From Scortum barcoo (taxonomy: Eukaryota; Chordata; Actinopteri; Centrarchiformes; Terapontidae), in the NCBI GenBank assembly GCA_023238725.1, contig CM041540.1, forward strand, positions 7,292,001-7,356,000: a stretch of DNA of 64,000 nt. Reading direction: 5' to 3'. Below the pieces are notes generated by a model. The model did no database searches, was not told the DNA's origin, and worked only from the letters and a program-made list of their open reading frames with translations. Shown here piece by piece: positions 21,794-35,017 of this stretch (positions within the stretch are counted from its first letter, which is position 1; every line of letters starts with the position of its first letter). The position numbers were made by a program, and so were the translations under genes.

Positions 21794-23640
21794 ATGGAGG
21801 TCCAGGATCATGCCTACACTCACAAAACATATGATAAAGTCAGCACCATAGATTTCACGTACAAAAGTAAGTAAAGGAAACGAGAAATAAATACTTTTAA
21901 TCAATCTGATTGACGTGCACTCACTCATCTGGCGCTAGCTAGGGCGCCTAACAAGTGGGCCAAACATCACGCTTTCATTCAACAACAAAACATTATTTTT
22001 AGAAAGTCTCTGTCAATAATATATTTGTTGTGTTAGTGTGTTAAGACCAAACTGAGTTAATACACTTAACAGGTGACCTGACACCTGTTGTAAAGTTCAT
22101 CTGAAGGTGTCAGTCTCTCACCTGAATTACACATCTCTTATAATAAAAATCCCATTTAATAGAGGCATGAATAAGAGAGACACTGTCTGCAAACTACACT
22201 ATAACCACTATTAAATGTCACTTTCTTATTCCTTTTCTCTCTCTCTCTTTCTTAGTGAGTTCAAAAGAAATTGAAGACTTAGTGAAGCTGAGGGTTGCAA
22301 ATAATTGCCTCTTCTCTGATACCTTTTGATAGTATATTTTCTTTTTTTTTATATATCATCTTTCTTTTTTAAGCTCTGTTAACAGATATGAGCCTCCACT
22401 GATGCTGACAAATACTGCAAGGACTTCATCAGATATGTGAATATAATATTTTCAAGGGCTGCATCCACTACTGGTTATCTTCGTTATCTTCATCGGATTA
22501 TTTTATCAGGGGATGAATCAATATCATATTGATATCTCAGTTACCTGATTGTATGGTGTTTTTGAATGTTCCCAAAACCCAAGTTGTTATATATTCATAA
22601 TGACTGTAATATTCACATTGGATTTATGGATGTATTTTAACTTTGATGATGACTTCAGCGTTTAATAGAAGTTTAAAACAGATAGCTAAATCAACTAATT
22701 GTTTCAGCTCTAGTGCTTTTGTGTGCTTTTTTTTTTTTTTTTCTTTTAAGATGAGTATATTTTCAGGGCCATCCTGAGACATATGGGCTTGCAACACAAG
22801 ATGACTCATAGTCAAGCAGCCAAAAAATGGGAAAACATGAAGAAGAGATACAAGGTACCTTTTTGTTTACAGAATTTCTTTCAGCATTTTGACATTTTTC
22901 CCTCTTGATTCGTCATCCTCTCTTTGCCTCTGCAGGAGCTTAAGAACCCTCCAGACGGGGTGAAAGTGTTCCCTGAAGTGTGTCCATATTTCAGTCTGAT
23001 GGTGGACGCCATGGAGGGTCAGCTTGATGGCAACGCCCCCATCCTCAAGACCCTCCCCAATGACAAAGACAACAGCGATTTCTTATCCATCTCCAAACCC
23101 AAGAAGAGGAAAGTGTCCATGTTAGTAAAATCTAGCACGGCTTTGATAGCAGGTGGGCCAGAGGTTGAGGTTTCCCTGAATGTAGATGAAGCTGGGGAGG
23201 AGGAGGGGGCGCATGAGGGACACCAGGAGATGGATTGCATCATACAAGAGGTGGAGCAAAAGAGGAACATGATGGACAGCGAAAGACAGGTGATAGAGCG
23301 GGAGAAGCAGGTGATGGAAAGGGAGCGTCTGGTACTGCAGAGTTAGAGAGCAGTGCTGGACAGGGAGAACGCCGCTCTGGACCGAGACCGAGCCTTGATG
23401 GAACGAGAGAGGGCGATGATAGAGAGAGCGATGGAGAGGGAAAGGGTGATGCTGGAGAGGGACAGAGATGCTGTGAGCAGCGAGCGGCTGGCTCTGGAGC
23501 AAGAGAAAGCCAGGCTGGAGAGGCCCAAAGAAAACACTGAGGAGATTACAGAGGACTTCAGCAAAGTAAAAGACTTGGACGTCATTGACAGGAAGGAGCG
23601 GTTCCTCAACTTGTTTGAAAAACTGCTTGAAAAGTTTTGA
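21794..23640 (+). pseudogene. Trihelix (Myb/SANT-like) plus coiled-coil gene with in-frame stops
   Basis: Recognisable exons: 21794-21866 (MEVQDHAYTHKTYDKVSTID, GTAAGT donor), from 22256 (MSSKEIEDLVKLRVANNCLF), 22767-22854 (ILRHMGLQHKMTHSQAAKKW and NMKKRYK) and 22936 onward (ELKNPPDGVKVFPEVCPYFS, MVDAMEGQLDG). Together these match the trihelix DNA-binding fold of MSANTD-like proteins, followed by an Arg/Glu-rich coiled coil (RDRALMERERAM). Two defects show. The second exon hits TGA at 22327-22329 before any clear donor, so the middle of the trihelix is lost. A TAG at 23344-23346 interrupts the coiled coil, although the same frame continues cleanly to TGA at 23638-23640. An AATAAA follows at 23673. 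Most likely a recent pseudogene or a segregating null; a missed exon or sequencing error is possible. Confidence 0.7.
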
Positions 23641-24829
23641 TTCATGACAATTTTTGCACAAAACCTTCCCTGAATAAACTAAAAATATATATTTTTGAGG
23701 AGTTTCCACCTTGGCTGCGCCTGCTCACAATTCAAAATTTAAAGTGCACATTATACTTATAAACTAACCTACAAGTTGTCAATGAAAACGTTGAGCCACT
23801 CCACATTCGGAGAGGTCTTCAAAACAACTTTATTCACTTGTGGTTATTCCATACAGAGCACACAATAGCAAGCTATTAGCATTATTCTTAACCCCATCCA
23901 CAATCAAAATCAACACCCCCCCCATCCCAAATCAAACAATATTTTTTAGTTGATTGACTCTTTGGTATAGGCTACTGTGCATGGTTAAAACATCACTTTT
24001 TGAAATATAATCTACCAAATATTGCAGTTCATGTAAAAAATCTTTGTTTTTTTCAGAATATATATTTTTTATATTACAGTACAGACTTTACAACAAATGA
24101 TTGTTTAAATGCGTCTTTTATTGCATTAGATACTCAATTTCCCTTTCATTAAGCTCCAGCTTCAATAAGTTTATGCTAGTATACATTTCCAAAAGTGTTA
24201 GATTTGTCATTAATATTAATATTATTATTTTTTATTTTTACAAAACAAACATATTTAAACAATGTTACTGGTTGTTTTTTGTTTTGCCAGTCGTGAACAG
24301 ACACTGAACAGAAACATACATGCCATTTGAGGGTTTTTAATAAACTGATTTCTCCGAATGCCACGTATTATTTAATCTTAATCAAGTTGCGGAACAGTTT
24401 GGCTTTTGAGAAAGTTCTTGTGTGCATGTGTGTGTACTTGTATGTGTAAGTGTGTGTGTGACAATGCATTTTCACAGGTGAGGGGATGAGAGTGACGGTT
24501 TCAGTGTGTATGTGTGTTGTTGTGCTATACTTGGCATAAAAATCTGAACAACAGTAAGAAGATGTGGTAGAAGAGTGTATATGTGCTTAGCTACCAGATT
24601 CTGACCCATAATGTGTGTTTGTGGAAAAATACATTTCCACACAGAGTTTTACTGATCTGTAGTATACGTCAGCAGCATGAAAGTTTCAAAATACATCATT
24701 TTAAGTAACTGATTGAGGAGTGATGAATGGTATGCATGTCTGTGTGTGTGTAAATATGTACAAAGATGTGTGCATGTGGTTGTATTCGTGGGAGTCAGTG
24801 TGCAAGGGTGTACGTATGTGTCTGTGTGG
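23641..24829. other. Tail-to-tail 3' ends: trihelix gene and epyc 3' UTR
   Basis: Plus-strand AATAAA at 23673-23678 ends the trihelix gene. Minus-strand AATAAA (plus TTTATT at 23829-23834) is the likely poly(A) signal of epyc, giving a 3' UTR of about 1 kb. A TG-rich tract lies at about 24420-24520 and 24725-24830. No further coding exons seen. Confidence 0.6.
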
Positions 24830-27800
24830 TTAAATGAGATCCCCAATGGGTATACGGGGCAGGCAGATGTAAGCCTGTGGGGTTCTGCTGAGGTTGATGG
24901 GGTTGCCGTCCAGACGGATGTCCTCCAGTGCGTTCCTGATGTAGTTGAAATCTCTCAGGTTGCAGAACGTGTCCTCGTGCATCATCTGAATGTTGTTACG
25001 CTGCAACAGAAGATAGAGGAGGACACATAATGAGATATCATCTCCATACTTATTAGACTTGCTTTGATAAAACTCATGAACATAATGGGCTTGGTTTCAA
25101 CTGGTTGCAGGTCAGTAAGAATATCTGGATTTGTTAAACTTAAGTTCAGTCAGTCATACGGCAAGGTTTCAAATATGTCATCTATTTGGTAAAACGTAAG
25201 GTTCAGGCATTATAACATCAAACTTTAAGGTTCAATTCCTAAATATTAACATATTCAAATTGTATAGGTTGGATACCAGTGTCGGAATTGGTTCTCCCAG
25301 ACAGGTGTGTTTAATTACTTGGCCTATTTGTGAGCACTTGATAATCTCCCTCTTATTGGCTCATGAGGCTTGATGACATCACATAACTTGTGCTCCACCC
25401 ACTTCAACGTGGGCAGAGGTCTAATCAGACCGAATAAGCGAAAGCACCTGTGTGGGCGAACTGGACCTGTAATCGTTGAAGACATGAGGCCAAAGCAGAT
25501 GTACCTGTAGGTGTAGAGATCGCAGGCTGTCTGGTAGAGGCACGGGGATGTAATCAATGTTGTTGTCCGTTAGGTACAGGTACAGCAGGCTGGTCATATC
25601 CTATGTGCAATGAGAAGATATAAATCATCATGGGCTGGCGCTGTTAGATGGCACTGTTGTGACAGGAACATTAAGGAATCGACCACACATACTTTATGGC
25701 AGTAATTTTGTCATGGATGAACACAATACCAGTATTAAATATATTCAAATGATGTAAAAGTAAATGAGTGTGCAATCCACTGCTAAAAACGCTAAAGCAG
25801 CACTATACTGTGTTGATGATATCTGAGGTTGATACAGATAGAGATAATAATAAACTTGACAGTGGAAATATACGTTATACCTGGAGGAAGCTAATATGGA
25901 CCAATAGATCAATCTTTATTGGTTGGGCTAAAGAGTGTCACAATACTTGTAGTATTAAGTATTGAAGGAGTACGTACTTTGAACGCCTCGTTGTGAATAC
26001 CCTTGCTGCCAATGTTGTTCTGGCTGGCATCAATCAAGGTCATGGTCTCTGGGAGAGCAGGCAGCTGTGAGAGATGATTTTCTCGAATCACCAGCTCCTC
26101 CAGCTCAGGCAGACCCAAGAATGCTTTGTCATCGATGGACGTTATCTCGTTGGCAGTCAAGTCAATCCTCTTCAGCTTGTCTGGGAGGAGGTTCAATGTC
26201 ACGATTAAACGGCTGACATTCACCATTATGTTTGGCTCTTTACTCAAACATTCATGTATTTTCATTCAAGCAGGAAACATACTCATGGAGGCGAAGTCGG
26301 ACTTGTTGATCTTGGTGATTCTGTTGTAGCGGGCGTAGAAGTGAGTAGTGTCTTTGGGAAGAGGTGGTACACTATCCAGCTTCAAGTCATCACAGTAGAC
26401 CGAACCACCAAGGCACGTGCACAGCAAGCAAGTGGGCATACCTGGTGCACATGGATAAGAAGGAGAAGAGGGGGAAGGAATAAAATATGGAAAAGTAAGA
26501 GACGGTTGGTAGGTAATGAAATGAGCCACTGGCACCCTACATGCCCGAATCCAGGGTATCTCAAGTTCCAAAGGGAGATTATTTTTCTGTCATGCTTTCT
26601 TGAATTCAATTCCTGTGTTGTTCGATACTGACCTTTGCTGTCAATCACAGGCTCATCGGGCTCGTCAGGTTCACCAGACTCTGACACTGACCCTTCTACA
26701 GTGCCAGTACCCTCCTGAGGGGTTTCTGGTGTAGTCGGAAGCAGCCCCTCCTCTTGTTAGAGACAAGATTAGGTGTTAAAGAAACAGGTTAGATCAGTGT
26801 GGACATGGAACAGGAAGCCTGGCAATCAGTGGACCGCTGTTTGCCGCAGTGATAAGTTACATTAGCAGTGTTAACCAAGTGTTTATGGCATTTAACTGAT
26901 GAACAGAAGTTAAATGAAAATGGATTTCTGGTGTTAATAAACATGAAATGTGATCTGCTGAGTGGTTACACACAATATGCTGATTATCAAAGAACAAAAA
27001 AACTATCTCGGGTTCCTTCACGGTGGGCTACGAAGCTAGATAATTAAAGAGGACTCAGTATAAACATTTATTTGAAGTTCCTGCAGTGAATAACTCAAAT
27101 AAGTTTAGGTTTTTTTTCACAGAGAAGGTGCCAGTACTGGAGCCAGTTCCCACAATAAAACTTGGACAGTTTTGAGCATTCCCAGAAGCCACAAGAGTTT
27201 TTTTTGGTAAACAAGTTATGTTTATATTCAGTGGAAAGCCAGCCTATAGACTTTACACTGGGATGACTTCCCACTTATAAAAGTCACATTTCTAGACTCC
27301 ACTAAAGTTTTATGAATATAAAGCCCTCATGAATATATGTTGGTCGACAGTATGAGGAAAATGCTTTTTGGGCCACAGGGGATTTTTTTTTAAAATTGCA
27401 GTACCATGAGTGGCCCCTGGGATAAGCTTGCACTTTATCTCTACTAGTCAGTGCAATAGTGTGAAACAAACATCAGAAATGGGTATCACATAGAAATAGA
27501 AACAAAAGGGGACCCACTTGTAAAAACAATGCTCTGTAGCGCTACAACTTAAAACTGCTGGTCTCCAATTAAGTAAGCAGTAATATAATAAAGACCATTT
27601 ACATTTTTGGTGTGTGAGGTATGGACTGGAATTTTTACTCTGTTTTTAACATATCTCACACAAGTCCAATTTAGATACTGACCTTTATCAGTGTCAGGGT
27701 GCAGAGTTATCTCAGGGAACTCTATGTCTCCAGAACCAGAGATACCAGAAGCCCCGGAGGCTCCAGAGGCTCCAGAGGCTCCAGAGACCTCTAAGTCTCC

Positions 27801-30800
27801 AGAAGCCCCAGAGGCTCCAGAGGCTCCAGAGACCCCTAAGTCTCCAGAAGCTCCAAGATCCCCAGAAGCCCCTGAGGTTCCTGAAATTCCTGAGAAATCC
27901 CCAGAAGTACCTGATGCCTCGCTGGGGATAGTCTCGATAATGAGGGGCAGCTCCTCCTCTTGTTAGAGCCAAGGAGTGGGGTTATGAGACATGAGATTAG
28001 GAAGGTGAGGGGTGAGATGGGCAATCAACCAGCCCATCATCCAGTCAGTCACACCCACATTTTAGATGAGACAGGAAGTTAGGAGAAACATGATTATGAT
28101 TAACACACACAGTCGAACACATAAGTAAAATTACAAGAAAAACAAACGTCAACATTTAACACAGTTAAATGGAATTTAAGACAATAAATCAACATGAATC
28201 AACACAGAGTTATAGACATGTTATGATACACAGGTCTAGAAATAGAGTTGCCACAAGCCTTACTAACAGGCATCTGCTCTTTTAAAGTACTAACCTCCAG
28301 ACAACAATGTTATCCCTGAGTCCCCGGACTCCCCAGAAACCCCAGAGCCTCCGGAGGCTCCTGAGATCAAAAGATCTCCAGAGAACCCAGAACCAGACTG
28401 GTCCCCAGACCCTCCAGAACCCAGGGGGAATTCAATGGGAATCCCTCCAGAGCCAAAGTCCCCGGAGGCTCCAGAAGCTGCGGATCCCATGATATCACCA
28501 GATCCTGATATCAAGAGATCCCCAGATTCAAATGATTGCCCAGATGTCCCAGAGATGAGGAGCTCCTCAGAGTCTCCTGAGATCAGGACAATGTCATGAG
28601 AACCTGAAGAAGAACCGGAGACCAGTGGGTCACCTGAGCCTCCAGACCCAGAAACCCCAGAAGCTCCAGAGGCCCCAGACCCTAAGGAGCCCCCAAAATC
28701 CCCGGATACATGAAGGATGTCAATGGGCATCAGCTGCAGCTCCACCTCTTGTTAGAGACAAGATTAGGTATTAATAAACAGACAGATGAAACTGAAGTGG
28801 ATCATTAATCAGGTTTGGAGTTCACAATGATGATTAGGTTAATCGGTCGGTGACGAATGGACACAGTTTAAAAAGAACACATTTAACCATTAGCAGCTAG
28901 TTAAATGGAAGACATGCACATGAAAAAGATGATTATTGAAGATGCAGAAGATGAGTTTACTGAATAGATGAATGTTTTGGATGCCTTGGACATTTTTGGT
29001 GATGCTGCTTTTATAACTCCATAGGCCCGAGGAAGAGCAAGGCCCTCCCTTAAACCCAGTGACCTTTAAGTGCTTGTATAGTTATAGGTGTGCTGAACTA
29101 CAGGTGTGTGCTTTTTCAGACCTTTCTGTGTGTCTGGGCCCATGAGAACCCCAGATCCCCCTGAACCCTGGGGGATGAGCTGGGGTTTTAAGTGCATCTC
29201 TTCCTCCTCTTCTTCCTCTTGTTCTTCCAATGAGGCCTCAGTTACGGGGTAGTTATAGTCGGGTGGGGCCAGTGTTCCAATCTGAGGAAAAGACAGCAGC
29301 AGTGAGTCTAAAATGTATGAGAATTGACTTGAGATTGTTCATCAGAAAAGTATTTCTCAGTCTGACATTACGTTTTCCTTAACTGCACATGAAATAATAC
29401 TAAAAACTAGTCAAAGTAAGCACTTGGCTGTGTGTTGGTTCCATTTTTGCTCATCCTGTGTGAGCAAACCTATATATAAAGAAGAGGTTCTGCTCAACAT
29501 AAAGCAGTTAACTCAAACTCTAAGATGCCACCTCAACAAAGGAATTATCTAAAAGTTGGAGGTCAATGTAATGGTGACAGATCTGGAGTATAATGAACCC
29601 CAAACTCTGAACAGATGATAGAGTCTGGACATTAAAGTCTGCCACTGAAATCAGTGGTAGAAGTCAGAAAATTGGCGCTTCCATATTCAGCTGAGTTCAT
29701 GTAGGTACAATATATAGTCTGTCATCTTTTGACTGTTTTTAGAATATGACAGAAATGCTACACACTAGATGTATACTGAATCAGGGCATGTAACATGCCA
29801 AATGTTTGAGAACTCAATGACACCAGCAGTATGTTGTGTAGCAGGACTTCTGCACCAAGCAATCATGAAAGACAGCACTTTATAAGACAAAACTGGCATT
29901 TATGGATGTATGACGATATGTAGATGAATTATACAATTGGTTAATGGCATAGCAATATAAAGAAAAAAAAACAATGTCTTAGTGTCAAGTTTATGGTGAC
30001 AATGGTATGTGATATAGTATTTAATTGAACTGAGGCAGGAAAATATGACATCTCAGCATAGATTCAGTACCTTTTCCCCATCATTGTTATAGCTTGATTT
30101 ACATTTAATCCTCTTTGGCTGGAGATTACCAACAACATTGGAAAACACTGCTCTGTTCATACTATCACAGCACCTTTGTCTCTTTATGTCCCATTTGCTA
30201 TTTAGTGCATCCTAAGCAAAGGTATTAATCCTGTCTCATGCAAACTTTATCCATGTATTATTATTACTATGTACTACATGTATTATAAGCAGTGATTTGG
30301 AACCAAGTAAATGTCCTAGATTCAAAACAGTCAAAATGTGTAAAAAACGAAGACATGATTTGAGGTGACAGGTCAGCTGTTGTGTCACTGTACCAAGGAC
30401 GACATCAACCATGAAGGGGATCATGGTCACTATTTCCGCCACTAGATGGCAGAAAAGTATGTAGATTTCAGTGTCCAGTGAACAGACTGCAGCAACCACT
30501 TAGATGCAAACCTCTATGAGAGCAATACATATTTGTGAAAGAAACTTTAGCACTATCAGTTTTCTTTTCAGACTTTACATGGATTCAGATAGGAACTCTG
30601 GTTTATATCCTTGATTTTGAACTCATTAGTTAACAAGGCACGGATACAAATCACTTTTTGTTTTTAATTCAACCTCTGACATTTAATTTTATTGTCCTTA
30701 CTGAAATGTTTTTAAATCAATCCACTATGAGAAGGAGCATTATATGTTCGACATGTTTCCTTTCAAATCATTGGGCATTGTGCGAAATCCTCAACATGCT

Positions 30801-33800
30801 TAGTGTTCCCTTTTCCCAGACAAACTGTCGAGTGAACGTCCACTAAAACACCAACAATGTTAATGTCACTTATGACTCATTTCAAAATATCCAGTCACTT
30901 ATAAACAAAGGCTTAGCACCATATGTCAGCATTTAGATTTTATGTTGGGAAATGAATGAAAAGACAACTCTGCCAAACCAACCAAGCTTTGTAAATTACA
31001 GTGCTTTTTGGTTCCTTCATGAAATGCTTCAGGTGTATCCATCTGATATTATAATTGCATTTATAGTCATTGCAGTTGCACTTTGATGTTTTGGTGTTTG
31101 GTCAAAACTTGCAGTTCTATCATTCTCCAGACGAGGGCAATGATCCCCCACACACCGCCACAGGTAATACCTGACACTCTCTCACGCCCAACAAGGCTGA
31201 CTCAACCCTCCAGAAAGGGAATGGTCCTTGTGGAACCAAGACACACATGGTAGCTGCAGGAATCCATATTTGAGTCTCTTCAGATACTTTTCAACCACAG
31301 TAATCAGATGTCAATAAACCAGGAGGTATGAAAAATGAATGCATGTCGGTACAATCACAAGTCAATCAAAAGAACGGGCTTTAAGATAAAGAAATATAAC
31401 TGAGTCAAAGTCATAAAGAGACATGAAATGCAGCAGTGAAGAGGTGTCCGGCACTGAAAGTCACATTTCGAAGCTTGGCAGAGACACCGTTTGGGATACA
31501 ACAAGGTGGGCCATTGAAAAATCTTGCACAGAGTTAGCTCGCTGCTGCTCTCCCCTTCATTTCCCCCTTTCCCCAAAGCAAACATATACACCCGAGGGGG
31601 AAGAAGAGGCGAAAGGCTGGCACCAAAAATAATGAGAAAGAAAAAAACTCTGGAAACAGCATGGGACTACAGAATGCACAGGGAAAGATGCTGAATGTCC
31701 GCATCAAGCCAAATGCTATGCTGCTGCTGTGGTACATAGTAAATCAGTCACTACATGCATTCAGCAAAGGTAAGTTAAGTTTCAGCAACAAAACTCTAAA
31801 ACAAGTTCAAGAGGGTTCAGAGATGAGATGGAGACTTTATCTTTCCAAGTAAATCCTTTTGTTGGTTCATTAGCTGCATCCTTTTTTAACAAACAAAATG
31901 ACTTCCATCACCACAAAGAAATGACCAGTGAAATGCCATGTTACAAATATTGAGCCACTTTTATCAGACTCTTCAGTCCAGAGTGACACTGAATCTCTGC
32001 ACTTTGTAGTTTACATGAATAATTCAACATTTAGGAAAATTTTATTATTTAATCTCTTGCCCAGAGTTCTTTTTCTTTGAGAAGACTCATGTCTGTCTGG
32101 TAAAAATGAACTTTTTAGACTCCCCAGAGTTGGCACTGGTTGCATCTCGCTGCGACGGCAAGACTCCAGGAAGTCACCGTGCCCAATACAGAAATAGACA
32201 CTTAATCCCCTGTTAAAACCACAATATTGTTTTTACACTTTGTTTTTTGTATAGATTAAATATTGTGTCAATTAGGGAGCATTACAGGCGCTGGTAAGCA
32301 GATTTTGTTACCTTTGGACAGAATCAGGCTAACAGTTTCCTTCTGTTTCCAGTCTGTATGCTAAGCTAAGCTAACTGGCTGGAGGCTGTCGCTTCATATT
32401 TGACGCACAGACGTTAGAGTGTTATCGATCTTCTGATCTGACTCTCGGCAAGATAAATATGAGTACAGAACTCAATATTTTCAGGTCAGATTATTTAATA
32501 TAAATATAGTTTAATATGAATTATTGGATAAAGGTGAAACGTGTACTGTATTTATTTAGTTGTTAGTTGTAAATGGTACTTTGTTCAACCTTTGCACAAA
32601 TAAAGGGAGAAATTGAATGTTTTATCAAAGCTTAGGAGGTGCCTAAATTAATGTCAAATTGGTGATTAAAGTATTTGAGGGGAGTTTTGAAAGCAGCAGA
32701 CTGAGGACGATTTGCTTGGATAACAGCGAAGATGAGCTTTCTTTCAAAAGAGACAAGCCCCGAGGAGAAAGGGGAGAAATACCAACAGATGGATGTGGAA
32801 AGCAAAGACTCAGCATTCCAGAGGCATGGAGCTCATCATCGCTTCATTTCTTCCCTGACATCTGATGTGTGTATGTGAATAAAATCCAGTTAATCCTCGC
32901 TCTTTTTGAGCAACCGGCCTATCTGAGGATTTTTAACTGTAAAGTCAGACAAAACAAAATGACAGATCCTTGCATTGTGCTATTTCTCAACGTGCGATGC
33001 AGCTAATCAAAACTTTGGGTTTATCCAGGATGAGAACGATTCTAGTAACTCTAATTGTTCTGTTTCGCCTCTTACTGCTCCCACAGGCTCCCACAAAAAC
33101 TTATGCAATGTGCTGTGTCATATCCAGGCTTGTTAAACAGGGAGACATTATCAAAGCCATTCCCTGCAAAACATTACAACTTTCCCACACTGAGCACTGT
33201 CATGTGTAACACTCAGCTGTGAAACTTTGCACACCAGAACCCATCCTTTTTAAATTGAAGCAAAAGGCAGGGGGCGTAACTTTTTGCAATGGTGGATGAC
33301 CAAATAATTCACTGCTTTGTGTTGTGTCTTTGACTACATCTTATCCAATCGGCTAATCTGCATTTGAGTGTGGGGCTGCTTTTAGATAACAGCAGTCGTG
33401 TGAGCACAGTCCACATCAGGTTCAACTTAAATCGCTGGCTCAGAAGAAGCCTGCTGAAAATCCGAACTGGACGATTTTCCTCGTGTCATCTTGACATTGC
33501 CTTGGCTTAATTTCCTTGTTGCAAAGAGGTATAAACGAGAACATGACATTTGGCTAAAGCTTGCCATCCTAGCATGCCCTTCGGGCTTGCCACATCACTC
33601 TTGACTTGAGCTGATTTAAAGGGCACTTCTGGAATCCATCATCCAGTTAGTAACTCTTTTCTGCCTCTATTCTCCACCTATCTTTTTGAAGCCGTTGTGC
33701 TTAGCAGAATTTGAGTGGCATGAGAAAAGTCCCAGAAGGCACAGCAGTCCTTCAGTTTTGCTCACTCTACAGCAGGTCACTTTCAGCCTGCTTGACGTAT

Positions 33801-35010
33801 TTTGAGTAACAACTAACAGGAAGTTATACTTACAAAGAAATGATCCCACAGCAGCTTTATGAAGAGTGTGTGATACATTCAGAGTGGGAAAATTGGACAT
33901 GCAGACATTACTCCATCTGTGTTTTCTGTATTATTCCTCCTGCTGCTGTTACAAATATTTTTTGTGATTGATTGAATATAAAGCCAAAATGAAATCATGC
34001 AGGCTGCAGGCTTTTTGCTTTTGAGCTTTTGAGTCAAAATGTTCCCTTGCTGTGTTAAAAGTTGTTTTTGCTTCAGATTTTGTTATTTTATGTCTATCAC
34101 CAGGACATAAACATGATTCCACGCTAAAACTACTCCAGATGCAGAATAATTCAGTCTGTGGAGATTGTAGTGCATGTAACTTAAATGGGGGCTGGCCAAG
34201 GTATAAAAGTCAAATATTTTGGACACAACAGTGCAAAAAGCTGGAGAGCAGTTTGTCCATTTTCCAAATAGCTGCATTTGGTATCAGCGGTATACGTGTC
34301 TGCTCCACGAACCTGGTGACCTCGGCTTTAAACCAGTCAATTCGCCGATGTTACACTGTCACCACTGTGATTCGTGTAATCTGAAGAGTAGCTGGACTTC
34401 TTGGAATTGTAACAACCCACGTTTTAAAATGTAAGTTGTATATCATGTCCTTGTGACATCCTTCATATTTTCTGTCTGTCTCCACAAGTTTTCCAACTTC
34501 AAATGGGTGACATGAACAGTGCACTCTTAAAAGAGGACCTGCAGCTCACTGAAGTGTCCTTCAGCATACAGCAGACTGTGTTAAATGTTAACTGATTATT
34601 GATTTACTTAAACTGCCAATTAAAAGTGAACAAATACAAATTATGAATCACTGTGACAGCAGAATTAAAATAGATGTAATATCTTGCAATGCCTGGAAAT
34701 AATTGGATTAAAAAACACAAGGGTTTCCTTTGTAAAGACAGTTGGAAATGTACATTGAAAGGCCAGGGTATTTGGGGGTATTTGAAAGTTCTGGCCAAAC
34801 ATTTTCTCATGTGATGACTGATATACTGACACATTTTCTTACCTTAGGATCATAAATTGTCAGCTGATCTTCGTATTCCGAATTTAAATTGTCTACATCC
34901 ACATCATAGTTGGCACTGTCGTATGTGTCCAATTGCCGTGAAAATCTGGGGCTGGCCACCACCGCTTTTAGGACAAACAGTCCCAACACGAGCTGCACGA
35001 GCATCCTCAT
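24830..35010 (-). CDS. epyc: Epiphycan, class III SLRP, with expanded Ser-Gly region
   Basis: Secreted dermatan/chondroitin sulfate proteoglycan of cartilage and other matrices. Exons on the minus strand: 34843-35010, 29122-29281, 28295-28747, 27683-27958, 26633-26752, 26283-26441, 25978-26180, 25505-25600 and 24830-25000. Phases agree throughout, giving about 601 residues against about 320 in mammals. Order: signal peptide (MRMLVQLVLGLFVLKAVVAS), an acidic Tyr-rich segment (YDVDVDNLNSEYED, likely sulfated), an acidic Glu run, a long Ser-Gly region, the class III Cys cap C-x2-C-x-C-x6-C (from CLLCTCLGG), leucine-rich repeats, and the C-terminal ear ending CLPRIPIGDLI. Opticin is the near alternative, but the cap text, LRRs and location beside kera and lum fit epiphycan. 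The extra length comes from tandemly duplicated exons (see 26633-28747). Confidence 0.92.
26633..28747 (-). repeat. Tandemly duplicated glycosaminoglycan-attachment exons of epyc
   Basis: Three consecutive phase 1-1 exons (28295-28747, 27683-27958, 26633-26752) begin with the same acceptor text (CTAACAAG) and code for E followed by E or V, then E or G, then L. Intron text upstream of the first and third (AGACAAGATTAGGT) is nearly identical. By direct count the first encodes about 30 Ser-Gly dipeptides and the second about 18 (repeats of SGAS and SGDL). The third has almost none and is Glu/Pro/Thr-rich. Ser-Gly is the xylosylation site for chondroitin/dermatan sulfate, so this arm could carry many more chains than mammalian epiphycan. 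Confidence 0.88.
29282..34842. other. Large first coding intron of epyc
   Basis: Intron of about 5.6 kb between the signal-peptide exon and the acidic exon. It contains one interspersed repeat (own entry at 31995-32460). I see no other exon or ordered motif. Confidence 0.6.
31995..32460 (-). repeat. Interspersed repeat copy in epyc intron, opposite orientation to the gene B copies
   Basis: Reading the minus strand gives GATAACACTCTAACGTCTGT, GTTAGCTTAGCTTAGCATA, GGAAACAG and AGCGCCTGTAATGC. This is the landmark order of 15905-16330. The plus strand also shows GACTCCAGGAAGTCACCGTG. Class not known. Confidence 0.6.
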
Positions 35011-35017
35011 AGTCAAC

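Noticed and set aside
23122..23709. Long minus-strand frame opposite the trihelix/coiled-coil exon.
   Set aside because: The antisense of an Arg/Glu-rich coiled coil stays open by composition alone, giving His/Leu/Pro/Ser repeats with no family match.
28307..28492. Plus-strand frames rich in Pro, Glu and Ala opposite the epyc exons (also 27691-27966).
   Set aside because: They are mirror images of the Ser-Gly coding repeats on the minus strand and have no splice or start support.
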